A stretch of DNA of 64,000 bases, from assembly GCF_902809835.1 (NCBI RefSeq), contig NZ_CADDWM010000001.1:53987-117986 (forward strand), read 5' to 3'. Of the stretch, positions 8,200-16,663 are shown in pieces (positions within the stretch are counted from its first letter, which is position 1; every line of letters begins with the position of its first letter). A model generated the notes under the pieces. It worked only from the letters and a program-made list of their open reading frames with translations. It did not search any database and was not told where the DNA came from. This DNA comes from Agromyces sp. Marseille-P2726. GTDB taxonomy: Bacteria > Actinomycetota > Actinomycetes > Actinomycetales > Microbacteriaceae. Position numbers and translations under genes: made by a program.

Positions 8200-8931
8200 G
8201 TGAAGCCGTTCGTCCTCCTCGCCACGCGGGCGGAGGACCTTGCCGCCGACGCCGAGTACGAGCTCTTCCTGCGTTACGCCGGGCTCGACGAGCGCGATCT
8301 CATTCGGGTCCGGCTCGAGGCCGAGCCCATGCCGCCGCTCGACCTCGACGCCCTGTCGGGCATCTTCGTGGGTGGCGGACCGTTCAACGCCTCCGACCCG
8401 CCCGAGCTGAAGTCGCCGGTGCAGCACCGGGTCGAGGCGGAGTTCCGCGCCCTCCTCGACGAGGTGGTGCCTCGGGACTTCCCGTTCCTGGGCGCCTGCT
8501 ATGGCGTCGGCACGTTGGGCGCCCACCAGGGCGCACCGATCGACCGCACGTACTCGGAGCCGGTCGGCGTCGTGCCGGTCACGTTGACCGAGGCCGGGGC
8601 GTCCGACCCGCTCCTCGCCGGCATGCCCTCGACGTTCAACGCCTTCGTCGGGCACAAGGAGGCCATCCGCACCCTTCCGCCGACGGCGATACGGCTCGCC
8701 TCGTCGCCGACCTGCCCGGTGCAGATGTTCCGGGTCGGGCAGAACGTGTACGCGACGCAGTTCCACCCCGAGCTCGACCTCGACGGAATCGTCCTGCGCA
8801 TCCACGCCTACAGCGGCTACGGATACTTCGCCGACGACGAGATCGAGGCGACCATGGCGTCGGTGCGGCGTGCTCCCGTGTCGCACCCGAACCGGATGCT
8901 GCGGAACTTCGTCGAGCGCTACGCGCGGTAG
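8200..8931 (+). CDS. Class I glutamine amidotransferase-like protein
   Basis: The 243-residue protein has the class I amidotransferase triad: the nucleophile Cys in FLGACYGVG and the His-Glu pair in QFHPELD. It is a stand-alone GATase domain of the GMP-synthase-like (GuaA N-domain) group, without a synthetase domain. Such proteins pass ammonia from glutamine to an unknown acceptor or hydrolyse gamma-glutamyl compounds. The GTG at 8200 fits the TATCGT box; a GTG at 8191 in the same frame is the alternative. It sits directly upstream of purF, but a hairpin and about 150 bases separate them. Confidence 0.85.
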   Translation: MKPFVLLATRAEDLAADAEYELFLRYAGLDERDLIRVRLEAEPMPPLDLDALSGIFVGGGPFNASDPPELKSPVQHRVEAEFRALLDEVVPRDFPFLGACYGVGTLGAHQGAPIDRTYSEPVGVVPVTLTEAGASDPLLAGMPSTFNAFVGHKEAIRTLPPTAIRLASSPTCPVQMFRVGQNVYATQFHPELDLDGIVLRIHAYSGYGYFADDEIEATMASVRRAPVSHPNRMLRNFVERYAR

Positions 8932-8945
8932 CTCGGCGGGGGCAA

Positions 8946-9000
8946 CGGATGCCGCGGGCATCGGCGTCCGCCTTGCCGCTCACCTGAGCAGCGGCATCCG
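8946..9000. terminator. Possible hairpin terminator built from GGATGCC words
   Basis: cggatgccgc (8946-8955) pairs with gcggcatccg (8991-9000), a perfect 10-bp stem with a 35-base loop, after the amidotransferase and before purF. The loop is long for a classical terminator. Confidence 0.35.
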
Positions 9001-9085
9001 CTCAGCCGGCTCACACGCGCAGGTGTGGGAGGATGGATCGTCCTACTCGGACGCTTCACCCGACCCCCGAGGAGCCATCGCTCGA

Positions 9086-10543
9086 ATGTGCGGCATCGTC
9101 GGCATCGTCTCCACCGAGCCGGTCAACCAGCAGATCTACGACAGCCTCCTCCTGTTGCAGCATCGCGGCCAGGACTCCACCGGCATCGCGACGGCCGACG
9201 GCCCCGTCTTCCACATGACGAAGGCGCGCGGGCAGGTGCGTGAGGCGTTCCGCACGCGAGACATGCGTTCGCTGCTCGGCAACATGGGCCTCGGCCACGT
9301 GCGGTACACGACGAAGGGCGCGGCCGAGCGCGAGGAGGAGGCGCAGCCGTTCTACGTGAACGCGCCGTACGGCATCATCCTCGTGCACAACGGCAACCTC
9401 ACGAACACGCGCGAGCTGTCGGCCGACCTGTTCAACATCGACCGGCGTCACGTGAACTCGACGAGCGACACCGAGATGCTGCTGAACGTGCTCGCCACCG
9501 AGCTGCAGGGGCTGATCACGGGGCTCGAGCTCGATCCCGACCAGGTGTTCCAGGCCGTCGCGCAGGTGCACGAGCGCGTCGAGGGATCGTACGCGGTCAT
9601 CGCCATGATCGCGGGGCATGGCCTGCTCGCGTTCCGGGACCCGTACGGCATCCGGCCGCTCATCCTCGGCAAGCGCACGACGGATGCCGGTGCTGACGAG
9701 TGGATCGTGGCATCCGAGTCGCTCGTGCTCGAGAACGGAGACTACGAGGTCGTGCGCGACGTCGAACCCGGTGAGGCGGTGTTCATCACGCTCGACGGCG
9801 AGATGATCGCGAGGCAGTGCGCCAGGAGCCCGCGGCTCGTGCCGTGCTCGTTCGAGTACGTGTACCTCGCCCGCCCCGACTCCGTGATGAACGGCATCTC
9901 GGTCTACGAGGCGCGCCTGCGCATGGGCGAGCGGCTCGCCGACACGATCGCCACGCACATGGACAAGGGCGACATCGACGTCGTCATGCCGATCCCCGAC
10001 TCTTCGCGCCCCGCCGCGATGCAGGTGGCCCGCAAGCTCGGCATCGAGTACCGCGAGGGCTTCTACAAGAACCGCTACGTCGGCCGCACGTTCATCATGC
10101 CCGGCCAGGCGCAGCGCAAGCGCTCGGTGCGCCAGAAGCTCAATGCGATGGGCACCGAGTTCAAGGGCAAGAACGTGCTCATCGTCGACGACTCGATCGT
10201 GCGCGGCACCACCTCGAAGGAGATCGTCGAGATGGCTCGCGCCGCGGGCGCCAACGAGGTGACGTTCACCTCGGCCGCTCCCCCGGTGCGGTACCCGCAC
10301 GTGTACGGCATCAACATGCCGAGCCGGCAGGAGCTCATCGCCCACGGACGCAAGATCCCCGACATCGCGCGCGAGCTGGGCGCCGACCACATGATCTACC
10401 AGGAGGTCGCCGACCTCCGGGCGGCGATCACGCAGGGCACCGACATCGACCAGCTCGACCTGTCGTGCTTCACGGGCGACTACATCACTGGCACCGTCAC
10501 CGAGGAGTACCTCGAGTGGGTGGAGAAGACGCAGCTCAGCTGA
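9086..10543 (+). CDS. purF: Amidophosphoribosyltransferase
   Basis: PurF makes 5-phosphoribosylamine from PRPP and glutamine, the committed step of purine synthesis. The protein is 485 residues. It starts MCGIVGIVSTEPVNQQIYDS, so Cys2 becomes the N-terminal nucleophile after Met removal and there is no propeptide. The N-terminal class II glutaminase domain (LLLLQHRGQDSTGIAT, GHVRYTTKG) is followed by a type I phosphoribosyltransferase domain with the PRPP loop VLIVDDSIVRGTTS. A gaggag site lies about 12 bases before the ATG. M. tuberculosis also has purF beside purM and a small sterol-carrier-like gene (Rv0807), so the neighbourhood is an old one. Confidence 0.98.
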   Translation: MCGIVGIVSTEPVNQQIYDSLLLLQHRGQDSTGIATADGPVFHMTKARGQVREAFRTRDMRSLLGNMGLGHVRYTTKGAAEREEEAQPFYVNAPYGIILVHNGNLTNTRELSADLFNIDRRHVNSTSDTEMLLNVLATELQGLITGLELDPDQVFQAVAQVHERVEGSYAVIAMIAGHGLLAFRDPYGIRPLILGKRTTDAGADEWIVASESLVLENGDYEVVRDVEPGEAVFITLDGEMIARQCARSPRLVPCSFEYVYLARPDSVMNGISVYEARLRMGERLADTIATHMDKGDIDVVMPIPDSSRPAAMQVARKLGIEYREGFYKNRYVGRTFIMPGQAQRKRSVRQKLNAMGTEFKGKNVLIVDDSIVRGTTSKEIVEMARAAGANEVTFTSAAPPVRYPHVYGINMPSRQELIAHGRKIPDIARELGADHMIYQEVADLRAAITQGTDIDQLDLSCFTGDYITGTVTEEYLEWVEKTQLS

Positions 10544-10594
10544 GCTCGGTTGAGCTCCGCCCTGTGGCGCCGCCCCCTCCGGGCACCAGCACCG

Positions 10595-10984
10595 CTACTC
10601 GTCGACGCGGTGCGTGGACTCGTGCTCGACGGCGACCGACCGGGCGCGCCGCGCGGACGAGCGGTCGATGAGGAGCGCGACGACGGCGCCGAGTGCAGCA
10701 CCGATGGTGCCGCACACCAGCAGCAGGAACCCGAAGACCTGGCCCTTGTCGAACTGCACGAGCTCACCCTCCACCGGTTGACCGGTGAACGCGAACGTGA
10801 GGATGAGCGCGACGATCGCTCCGACGATCACGCCGAGCAGGATGAACCGTCCATACCGCGGCGCGCGGCGCACCGTGACCGTGTCGCTCGTGACATCCGT
10901 TTCGACCGGCTCTGCCGGGTGCAAGTCGTACCGGACCACTGGGGTGCGGTCGGGCTGCTCGGGAGAGTCTTGGGTTCCGCTCAC
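10595..10984 (-). CDS. Hypothetical two-helix membrane protein
   Basis: The 129-residue protein has a polar N-terminal part, then two membrane segments (FILLGVIVGAIVALILTFAF and a second around VFGFLLLVCGTIGAALGAVVALLI) and a basic RR-rich C-terminus. I do not recognise the family. GTG at 10984 is the only start that gives this layout; GACAAT lies six bases upstream, near the leaderless pattern. It is convergent with purF. An octamer tandem repeat lies about 75 bases upstream of its start. Confidence 0.72.
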   Translation of the reverse strand: MSGTQDSPEQPDRTPVVRYDLHPAEPVETDVTSDTVTVRRAPRYGRFILLGVIVGAIVALILTFAFTGQPVEGELVQFDKGQVFGFLLLVCGTIGAALGAVVALLIDRSSARRARSVAVEHESTHRVDE

Positions 10985-11056
10985 CCCTCCATTGTCGCGC
11001 ACCTCGAGCGGGCCCGCGTCGGGCCCAGGAACAGACCGTTCCTTTCGCCCGCGGCC

Positions 11057-11086
11057 GGCACTTCGGCACTTCGGCACTTCGGCACC
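11057..11086. repeat. Octanucleotide tandem repeat (ggcacttc)n
   Basis: Three perfect ggcacttc units (11057-11080) plus a partial one, upstream of the minus-strand membrane protein at 10984. A sister array with ggcactcc units is at 34888. Confidence 0.8.
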
Positions 11087-11242
11087 GCAACCTCCGAAGA
11101 GAGGCCGTCTCGGCGTTGCAGAATCCATCTCGGAGCTGAGGCCTGGGATCCGAGATCCGACAACTCGGCCTCCACAGATGCGGGGTTCGACCGGTTCGTC
11201 ACGTCGGCCCGGCAACGCCCTCGACGTGGTGAGCCGCCGGGC

Positions 11243-11248
11243 TACGGT
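11243..11248 (+). promoter_or_regulatory. -10 box of leaderless gene at 11255
   Basis: TACGGT, six bases before the ATG. Confidence 0.5.
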
Positions 11249-11254
11249 TCGACC

Positions 11255-11785
11255 ATGCCCGAGCGGACCGTGAAGATCCACACCGAAACCGATCGAATGG
11301 CCGCCGACCTGGCGCATGTCCTGCGGCGTACGAAGAAGGACGTCGTCCGCGATGCGGTGCGGACCTTCATCGACCTGCACGAGCACGACATCAGGCGAGG
11401 GGCCGCTGCATCGGCCGAACGTGCCGCAGCAGCTTCGGGATCGACCGAGGGTGCGCGCCTCCTCGCGGCGGCCGGTGGCGACCTCATGTCGCTCCCGCTC
11501 CGCGATCGTCTCACGGTCGTACGCAGCGACCTCCTCGCTCTGCTCGCCAGGCACGGCGGCCGCAGTCCACGCATCATCGGAGATCGCTGGCGCGACGACG
11601 ACGCCGATCTGCTCGAGCTGCTCGTTGAAACCGACCTGACCGCCGACGACTGGCATGTGCTCGATGCGATTCATGACGCCCAGCGACTGCTTGGAGTCAC
11701 GGTGCAATTCCACGACGTGACCGCGCTCGGCCTGGTCGCACCAGACCGCCTGGAGCGGCTCGAGCGCGAGGCCGTTCCGCTCTGA
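11255..11785 (+). CDS. Hypothetical protein with N-terminal ribbon-helix-helix-like segment
   Basis: The 176-residue protein begins MPERTVKIHTETDRMAADLA and continues as a strand plus two amphipathic helices, the pattern of CopG/Arc-type DNA-binding domains (about residues 1-45). The remaining 130 residues are an acidic helical domain I do not recognise (LPLRDRLTVVRSDLLALL, HVLDAIHDAQRLLGV). It could be an antitoxin-like regulator, but no toxin gene is adjacent. TACGGT six bases before the ATG supports the start; an upstream open frame covers the convergent neighbour and is not coding. Confidence 0.7.
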   Translation: MPERTVKIHTETDRMAADLAHVLRRTKKDVVRDAVRTFIDLHEHDIRRGAAASAERAAAASGSTEGARLLAAAGGDLMSLPLRDRLTVVRSDLLALLARHGGRSPRIIGDRWRDDDADLLELLVETDLTADDWHVLDAIHDAQRLLGVTVQFHDVTALGLVAPDRLERLEREAVPL

Positions 11786-11846
11786 TGCCGTCGGGTCTCG
11801 GGTCTGACGCCGTGGGGATCAGGGTGAGAGCGGCTGGGCGACCAAC

Positions 11847-12248
11847 TCAGGGGCGCAGCGGCAGCTGCTCGCTCAGGTCGGCACGCTGACCCGACGCCTG
11901 CACGCGTCCGGCGGCGCGGGCATCGGCCCACGACAGTTCGCCCGTAGCGAGCCCGAGCCAGGTCGCGGCATCGGTCTCGATCACGTTCGGCGGCGTGCCG
12001 CGAGTGTGCTTGGGTCCCTCGATGCACTGCACCGCGGCGTGCGGCGGCACGCGCACCTCGACGGCGGCGCCGGGTGCCTGCTCGGCCAGCAGCTGCAGCG
12101 TGTACCGCACCGCCAACGCGACGGTTGTGCGGTCGACGGATGCCGCAAGCCGGTCGGCGTCGGCGACGCCGCCGTTCTTCTCGGTGATCGCCTGCACCGT
12201 CGTGAGGGCGGCCCGCCCCAATTCGTCGTCGATCCGCGCTCGTGCCAT
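11847..12248 (-). CDS. Sterol carrier-like (SCP ortholog) family protein
   Basis: This 133-residue protein has the small actinobacterial sterol-carrier-like layout: an N-terminal helical part, then AVRYTLQLLAEQAPGAAVEVRVPP, a GTPPNVIETDAATWLGLATG core and a short SWADARAAGRVQASG end typical of SCP2-like folds. It may bind a lipid or hydrophobic ligand; no catalytic residues are evident. M. tuberculosis has a similar small protein (Rv0807) next to purF, which matches this position. The ATG at 12248 has a ggaggatggag site in front. Confidence 0.75.
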   Translation of the reverse strand: MARARIDDELGRAALTTVQAITEKNGGVADADRLAASVDRTTVALAVRYTLQLLAEQAPGAAVEVRVPPHAAVQCIEGPKHTRGTPPNVIETDAATWLGLATGELSWADARAAGRVQASGQRADLSEQLPLRP

Positions 12249-12289
12249 GGCTCCATCCTCCCGCACTCCGACGACACCCGGCGGCGGGG

Positions 12290-13174
12290 TCACGGGTGCT
12301 GGTCGCTCGAGAACACGTCGTTCAGGGTCACCGTCGTGAGCCGGCGCTCCCGGATGATGGCGTGGAGCTCGGCGAACACGCGCGTGACCGGATCGAAGTT
12401 CAGGTGCCCGATCACGATGTGCCCCGGCTGGAACCACTCCGTCGCCAGTTCGACGATCCGCTGTTCCGAGACCAGGCCCGAGTCGGCCAGCGATCCCCAC
12501 CAGAGCGTCGGCGTGGTGTACCCGATGCCCGAGGCCACGGCCATGACGCGATCGTCGTAGTACCCGAACGGCGGCCGGTAGAACGGCCGAGCATCGACGC
12601 CGAAACGTTCGCCGATGTCGTCGTGCGTGCGCTGGAGCTCGTCGACGATGTCCTGGTCGGACAGCGAGGTGAGATCGGGATGGCTCCAGGTGTGGTTGGC
12701 GAGCTGCACCTGGCCGGCGTCGACGAGCGGGCGGAGCACTTCGGCGTTCTCGGCCCAGGACGGGTAGGTCCCGGTGACGAAGAACGTCAGGCGGGTGCCG
12801 GTGGCGGCCGCGAAGGCGGCGTATGCCGCGATCACCTCGGAGCTCGTGCCGTCATCGGCAGTCCAGGCGAGCAGGGGCGCGTCGGTCGGCAGTCCGCTGA
12901 TGGGTTCGTTCGGAACCGGGAAGCGCTCGACGAGCGGGGCGAGCGGCGCCGGCTGCATCGGTCCCTGCGCCTGCGCCGGCTGCGGACCTGGTGCTGCGGC
13001 ATCAGGCGCGGCGGACGCCTGAACGGCATGCGAACTTGGCGCATCGACACGTGCGCAAGCGGAGAGCGCACCGGTGGCGGCCGCGGCGAGGCCCGCGAGC
13101 AGGACCCGGCGCGAGATCACCCGAGGCGCTCGGCCGGCCGGCCGGTGCTCGACGTCGCCGGGCTTCACGTCCAT
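12290..13174 (-). CDS. Polysaccharide deacetylase (NodB domain), Tat-type lipoprotein
   Basis: The 294-residue protein has SRRVLLAGLAAAATGALSAC near its start: a twin-arginine followed by a lipobox with lipidated Cys40, so it is probably exported folded and anchored outside the membrane. The NodB motifs follow: AWTADDGTSS (motif 1, TADDG instead of TFDDG), HTWSHPDL (zinc histidines) and RPPFGYYD. Such enzymes remove N-acetyl groups from peptidoglycan or other glycans. The start is uncertain: ATG 13174 gives a long n-region, while GTG 13120 (MISRRVLL) gives a more typical Tat signal. Confidence 0.88.
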   Translation of the reverse strand: MDVKPGDVEHRPAGRAPRVISRRVLLAGLAAAATGALSACARVDAPSSHAVQASAAPDAAAPGPQPAQAQGPMQPAPLAPLVERFPVPNEPISGLPTDAPLLAWTADDGTSSEVIAAYAAFAAATGTRLTFFVTGTYPSWAENAEVLRPLVDAGQVQLANHTWSHPDLTSLSDQDIVDELQRTHDDIGERFGVDARPFYRPPFGYYDDRVMAVASGIGYTTPTLWWGSLADSGLVSEQRIVELATEWFQPGHIVIGHLNFDPVTRVFAELHAIIRERRLTTVTLNDVFSSDQHP

Positions 13175-13342
13175 CAGCGGTCGGAGGAGCCTCGCCCGAC
13201 GGGCGGGTTCCTGGAAGTGCTCCCCCGCTCCCGGCCGCAACATACCAACGCGCTCGCCGTCGACCGCCGCAGCGAGGCGGCGCGCCCCGGTTCGAGCGCG
13301 CCGCACAGGCTGGATCGACGGGGACGGCTCGCACCCATCCGA

Positions 13343-13348
13343 TACCCT
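13343..13348 (+). promoter_or_regulatory. -10 box of leaderless purD
   Basis: TACCCT, six bases before the GTG. The 180 bases between this gene and the deacetylase hold no other gene. Confidence 0.5.
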
Positions 13349-13354
13349 GAATCG

Positions 13355-14668
13355 GTGAGAATCCTCGTCCTCGGCTCGGGCGCGCGAGAGCACGCCATCA
13401 TCCTCGCGCTGCTCGACGAGGAGGCCGGTCACGAGATCATCGCGGCTCCCGGCAACGCCGGCATCGCGGCATCCGCCACCTCGCCCTCGCGTGGCAGCGT
13501 CACCACGATCGCGCTCGACCCGACCGACCCCGTCATCGTGGCCGACTACGCCATGGACAACGACATCGAACTCGTCGTGATCGGTCCCGAGGCTCCGCTC
13601 GTCGCCGGTGTCGCCGACGCGCTCCGGCCCCGCGGCATCGCCGTGTTCGGCCCCGGCAAGGCCGCCGCCGCGCTCGAGGGGTCGAAGACGTTCGCGAAGC
13701 GCGTCATGGAGGCCGCGGGAGTGCCGACCGGGCGAGCGACGCTCGCGACCACCCTCGCCGACGTCGAGCAGGCGATCGACGAGTTCGGCACGCCGCACGT
13801 CATCAAGGCCGACGGTCTCGCGGCGGGCAAGGGCGTGCTCGTCACCGACGACCGCGACGCCGCGCTCGCGCACGCGACGCACTACCTGCAACAGGGGCCG
13901 GTGCTCGTCGAGGAGTTCCTCGACGGCCAGGAGGTGTCGCTGTTCCTCATCTCCGACGGCTCCAACGTGCTGCCGCTCGCGCCCGCGCAGGACTACAAGC
14001 GACTCCGCGACGGCGACCGGGGCCCGAACACGGGCGGCATGGGGGCGTACTCGCCGCTGCCCTGGCTCGCCGACGACTTCGGCAGCGAGCAGGCGTTCGT
14101 CGACGAGGTGATCGAGACGATCGCGCTGCCGACCGTGCGGCAGCTCGCCGAGGAGCAGACTCCGTTCATCGGGCTGCTCTACGCGGGGCTCATCATCACA
14201 CCCCGGGGCATCCGGGTCATCGAGTTCAACGCGCGATTCGGCGATCCCGAGACCCAGGTCGTGCTGCCCCGCCTCGTGACCCCGCTGTCGAGCCTGATGT
14301 ATGCCGCGGCCACGGGTGGGTGCGGGTCGATGGCGCGTCCGGTGTTCCGCTCCGATGCCGCCGTCACGGTCGTGCTCGCCAGCGAGGGATATCCCGAGGC
14401 GCCCGAGACCGGCCGGGTCATCGAGGGGGCCGACGCCGCGGCATCCGTGCCCGGGGTGCACCTCGCGCACGCGGCCACGGCCATCGGCGCGACTCCCGAG
14501 GCGGGTGGCCGGCCGCCGCTCGTCGCGACCGGCGGTCGCGTGCTCAACGTCGTCGCCGTCGGAAGCGACTTCGCCGTGGCACGGCAGCGTGCCTACGAGG
14601 CACTGGGCCACCTGCGGCTCGAAGGCGGGCAGTACCGCACCGACATCGCGGCCCGCGTGGCGGGCTGA
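13355..14668 (+). CDS. purD: Phosphoribosylamine-glycine ligase (GAR synthetase)
   Basis: PurD joins glycine to phosphoribosylamine with ATP, step two of purine synthesis. The 437-residue protein starts VRILVLGSGAREHAIILALL, the N-terminal dinucleotide-like domain of the family. It continues with the ATP-grasp fold (PHVIKADGLAAGKGVLV, GPVLVEEFLDGQE, NTGGMGAYSP, IEFNARFGDPETQ) and the C-terminal barrel. GTG at 13355 is the start, with TACCCT six bases before it. The long frame upstream is a shadow of the deacetylase. purC follows 14 bases later, so the two form an operon. Confidence 0.97.
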   Translation: MRILVLGSGAREHAIILALLDEEAGHEIIAAPGNAGIAASATSPSRGSVTTIALDPTDPVIVADYAMDNDIELVVIGPEAPLVAGVADALRPRGIAVFGPGKAAAALEGSKTFAKRVMEAAGVPTGRATLATTLADVEQAIDEFGTPHVIKADGLAAGKGVLVTDDRDAALAHATHYLQQGPVLVEEFLDGQEVSLFLISDGSNVLPLAPAQDYKRLRDGDRGPNTGGMGAYSPLPWLADDFGSEQAFVDEVIETIALPTVRQLAEEQTPFIGLLYAGLIITPRGIRVIEFNARFGDPETQVVLPRLVTPLSSLMYAAATGGCGSMARPVFRSDAAVTVVLASEGYPEAPETGRVIEGADAAASVPGVHLAHAATAIGATPEAGGRPPLVATGGRVLNVVAVGSDFAVARQRAYEALGHLRLEGGQYRTDIAARVAG

Positions 14669-14682
14669 GGGGAGCCACGACG

Positions 14683-15621
14683 ATGACCGACGCCGCAGAC
14701 CTGCTCGGCTGGACCCATGTCTACTCGGGCAAGGTCCGCGACCTGTATGTTCCCACGGCGGCGATGACCGACGACGACTCGTGGACGGGCGATCCCCTGC
14801 AGCTCTCGCCGGTCGTGCTCGTGGTGGCGAGCGACCGGGTGAGCGCGTTCGACGAGGTGCTCGAGCCGGCCATCCCCGGCAAGGGGGCGCTGCTCACCCG
14901 CCTCACGCGTTGGTGGCTCGATCAGCTGCCCGAGGTGCCGAACCATCTCGCCGCGCCGCACGAGCAGCGCGGGCTGCCCGAGATCCCGGGCGAGATCGCC
15001 GACCGCTCCATGCTCTGCCGCACGCTCGACATGTTCCCGGTCGAATGCGTCGTGCGTGGCTACCTCACGGGCAGTGGGTGGAAGGAGTACCGGGCCACGG
15101 GCGCCATCGGGGGCATCCGACTGCCCGAGGGGCTCGTCGACGGCGACCGGCTGCCCGAGCCGATCTACACGCCCGCATGGAAGGCGCCCCTCGGCGAGCA
15201 CGACGAGAACATCTCCTTCGAGCGAACCATCGAGCTGGTCGGCGAGCCGGTCGCGACCCGATTGCGCGACCTGTCGCTCGAGATCTTCGCGCGCGCATCC
15301 GCCATCGCCGAGAATCGCGGACTGATCCTCGCCGACACGAAGTTCGAGTTCGGTGCAGACCGCGAGACGGGTGTCGTGACCCTCGCCGACGAGGTGCTCA
15401 CGAGCGATTCCAGCAGGTACTGGGATGCCGCAGGCTACGTCTCCGAAGCGACGCCGGAGCTGCGCATGGCGAGCTTCGACAAGCAGATCGTGCGCGACTG
15501 GCTCGCGACGAACTGGGACCGTGAGGCCGTCGAGGAACCACCCACGCTGCCGTACGAGATCGTGGAGCAGACCGCCGACCGCTATCGAACCCTGGTGGAA
15601 CGCCTCACCGGCGCAGCCTGA
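14683..15621 (+). CDS. purC: SAICAR synthase
   Basis: PurC condenses CAIR with aspartate to SAICAR. The protein is 312 residues, longer than the E. coli enzyme (237) and like the actinobacterial/yeast form. It shows HVYSGKVRDLY, LVVASDRVSAFD, FPVECVVRGYLTGSGWKEY and ILADTKFEFG, the ATP- and substrate-binding landmarks. The ATG at 14683 is 14 bases after the purD stop with a gaggggag site in between. The gene ends before a short spacer leading to the VOC gene. Confidence 0.97.
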   Translation: MTDAADLLGWTHVYSGKVRDLYVPTAAMTDDDSWTGDPLQLSPVVLVVASDRVSAFDEVLEPAIPGKGALLTRLTRWWLDQLPEVPNHLAAPHEQRGLPEIPGEIADRSMLCRTLDMFPVECVVRGYLTGSGWKEYRATGAIGGIRLPEGLVDGDRLPEPIYTPAWKAPLGEHDENISFERTIELVGEPVATRLRDLSLEIFARASAIAENRGLILADTKFEFGADRETGVVTLADEVLTSDSSRYWDAAGYVSEATPELRMASFDKQIVRDWLATNWDREAVEEPPTLPYEIVEQTADRYRTLVERLTGAA

Positions 15622-15684
15622 GGGGCCTCCGATGCCACGTGCAGAAGCGGGAATACCCGCCGCGACACACCGGTTGCAATAGTT

Positions 15685-16590
15685 GTGACTACAACCAATG
15701 AACTCCCAACCGGCGGCCTGCTGGCCGCCGACACCGGCATGGGGGCCGTCACGCTGCGGGTCGGCGACCTCGATGGCATGATCCGCTACTACCGCGATGG
15801 CGTCACCCTCGAGCTCCTCAGCCACGACGGCCCCGTCGCGGTGCTCGGCCGCGGCACGACCCCGGTCGTCATCCTCGAGTACGCGCCCGAGCTGAAGCAC
15901 GCATCGCCGCGAAGCGCCGGCCTCTTCCACACGGCGATCCTCTTCGACACGCGCGAGGCGCTCGCCGCCGCCGTGTACTCGGTCGCCATCCGGTACCCCG
16001 GCACGTTCACCGGCAGTTCCGATCACCTCGTGAGCGAGGCGTTCTACTTCACCGACCCCGAGGGCAACGGCGTCGAGCTCTACTTCGACCGCGACCGCTC
16101 GCAGTGGAGCTGGGTGCACGGCCAGGTCGAGATGGCGACCATCTTCCTCGACCCCAACCGCTACCTCGCAGAGCACCTGAGCCAGGGCGCAGTGGATGCC
16201 GCGACCGCGGGCACCGGGCTGGGCGACGCGATCGTCGGCCACGTGCACCTCTCGGTGGGCGACATCCCGAGTGCACGCGAGTTCTACGTGAATCGCCTCG
16301 GCTTCGAGACGACCACCACGTACGGCAGTCAGGCGCTCTTCGTCTCGGCCGGCGGCTACCACCACCACATGGCGATGAACACCTGGAACAGCGCGGGCGC
16401 CGGCCGTCGCAGCCCGGCCCTGGGCCTCGGCAAGGTCGAGATCGTCGTGCCCGGAGCCGATGACCTCGGCGAGCTCGGCGAGCGGATGTCGCACTACGGC
16501 GTCGAGACGCGCGACGACGGTCGCACACTGGCGTTCGACGACCCGTGGGCGAACCTCGTCGAGGTGCGCGCGGCGTCGGACGTCGAGTAG
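15685..16590 (+). CDS. VOC-superfamily ring-cleavage-type dioxygenase
   Basis: The 301-residue protein has two glyoxalase/VOC modules. The first (GAVTLRVGDLDGMIRYYRDG, AGLFHTAILFDTR, DPEGNGVELYFDR) and the second (VGHVHLSVGDIPSAREFYVN, ANLVEV) have the strand patterns of extradiol (catechol 2,3-dioxygenase-like) proteins. Metal-ligand candidates H, H and E are present in the usual places. It may open an aromatic ring or act on a related substrate; the kynurenine genes nearby make an aromatic role attractive but this is inference. GTG at 15685 is the start. Its stop lies inside a REP-like repeat (gtcgagtag). Confidence 0.88.
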   Translation: MTTTNELPTGGLLAADTGMGAVTLRVGDLDGMIRYYRDGVTLELLSHDGPVAVLGRGTTPVVILEYAPELKHASPRSAGLFHTAILFDTREALAAAVYSVAIRYPGTFTGSSDHLVSEAFYFTDPEGNGVELYFDRDRSQWSWVHGQVEMATIFLDPNRYLAEHLSQGAVDAATAGTGLGDAIVGHVHLSVGDIPSAREFYVNRLGFETTTTYGSQALFVSAGGYHHHMAMNTWNSAGAGRRSPALGLGKVEIVVPGADDLGELGERMSHYGVETRDDGRTLAFDDPWANLVEVRAASDVE

Positions 16591-16663
16591 CGCGCTGAAG
16601 GCGACGCGTATCGAGACGCGGATCTCGATACGCATCGGCTGCGCCGGGTGCTACTCGATCACC
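16582..16663. repeat. REP-like inverted repeat supplying stop codons to both convergent genes
   Basis: gtcgagtag (16582-16590) ends the VOC gene on the plus strand. ctactcgatcaccg (from 16651) ends the TetR gene on the minus strand. Between them are gcgtatcgagac and its inverted form tctcgatacgc. The whole block is a long palindrome-like element that may also terminate transcription both ways. Confidence 0.8.

Noticed and set aside
11255..11785. Toxin-antitoxin pair
   Set aside because: An RHH-like N-terminus is present, but neither neighbour looks like a toxin and the protein is longer than an antitoxin.
12290..14611. 773-codon minus-strand ORF spanning purD
   Set aside because: Only its last 294 codons (the deacetylase) are coding; the rest is the antisense shadow of purD, common at 70% GC.
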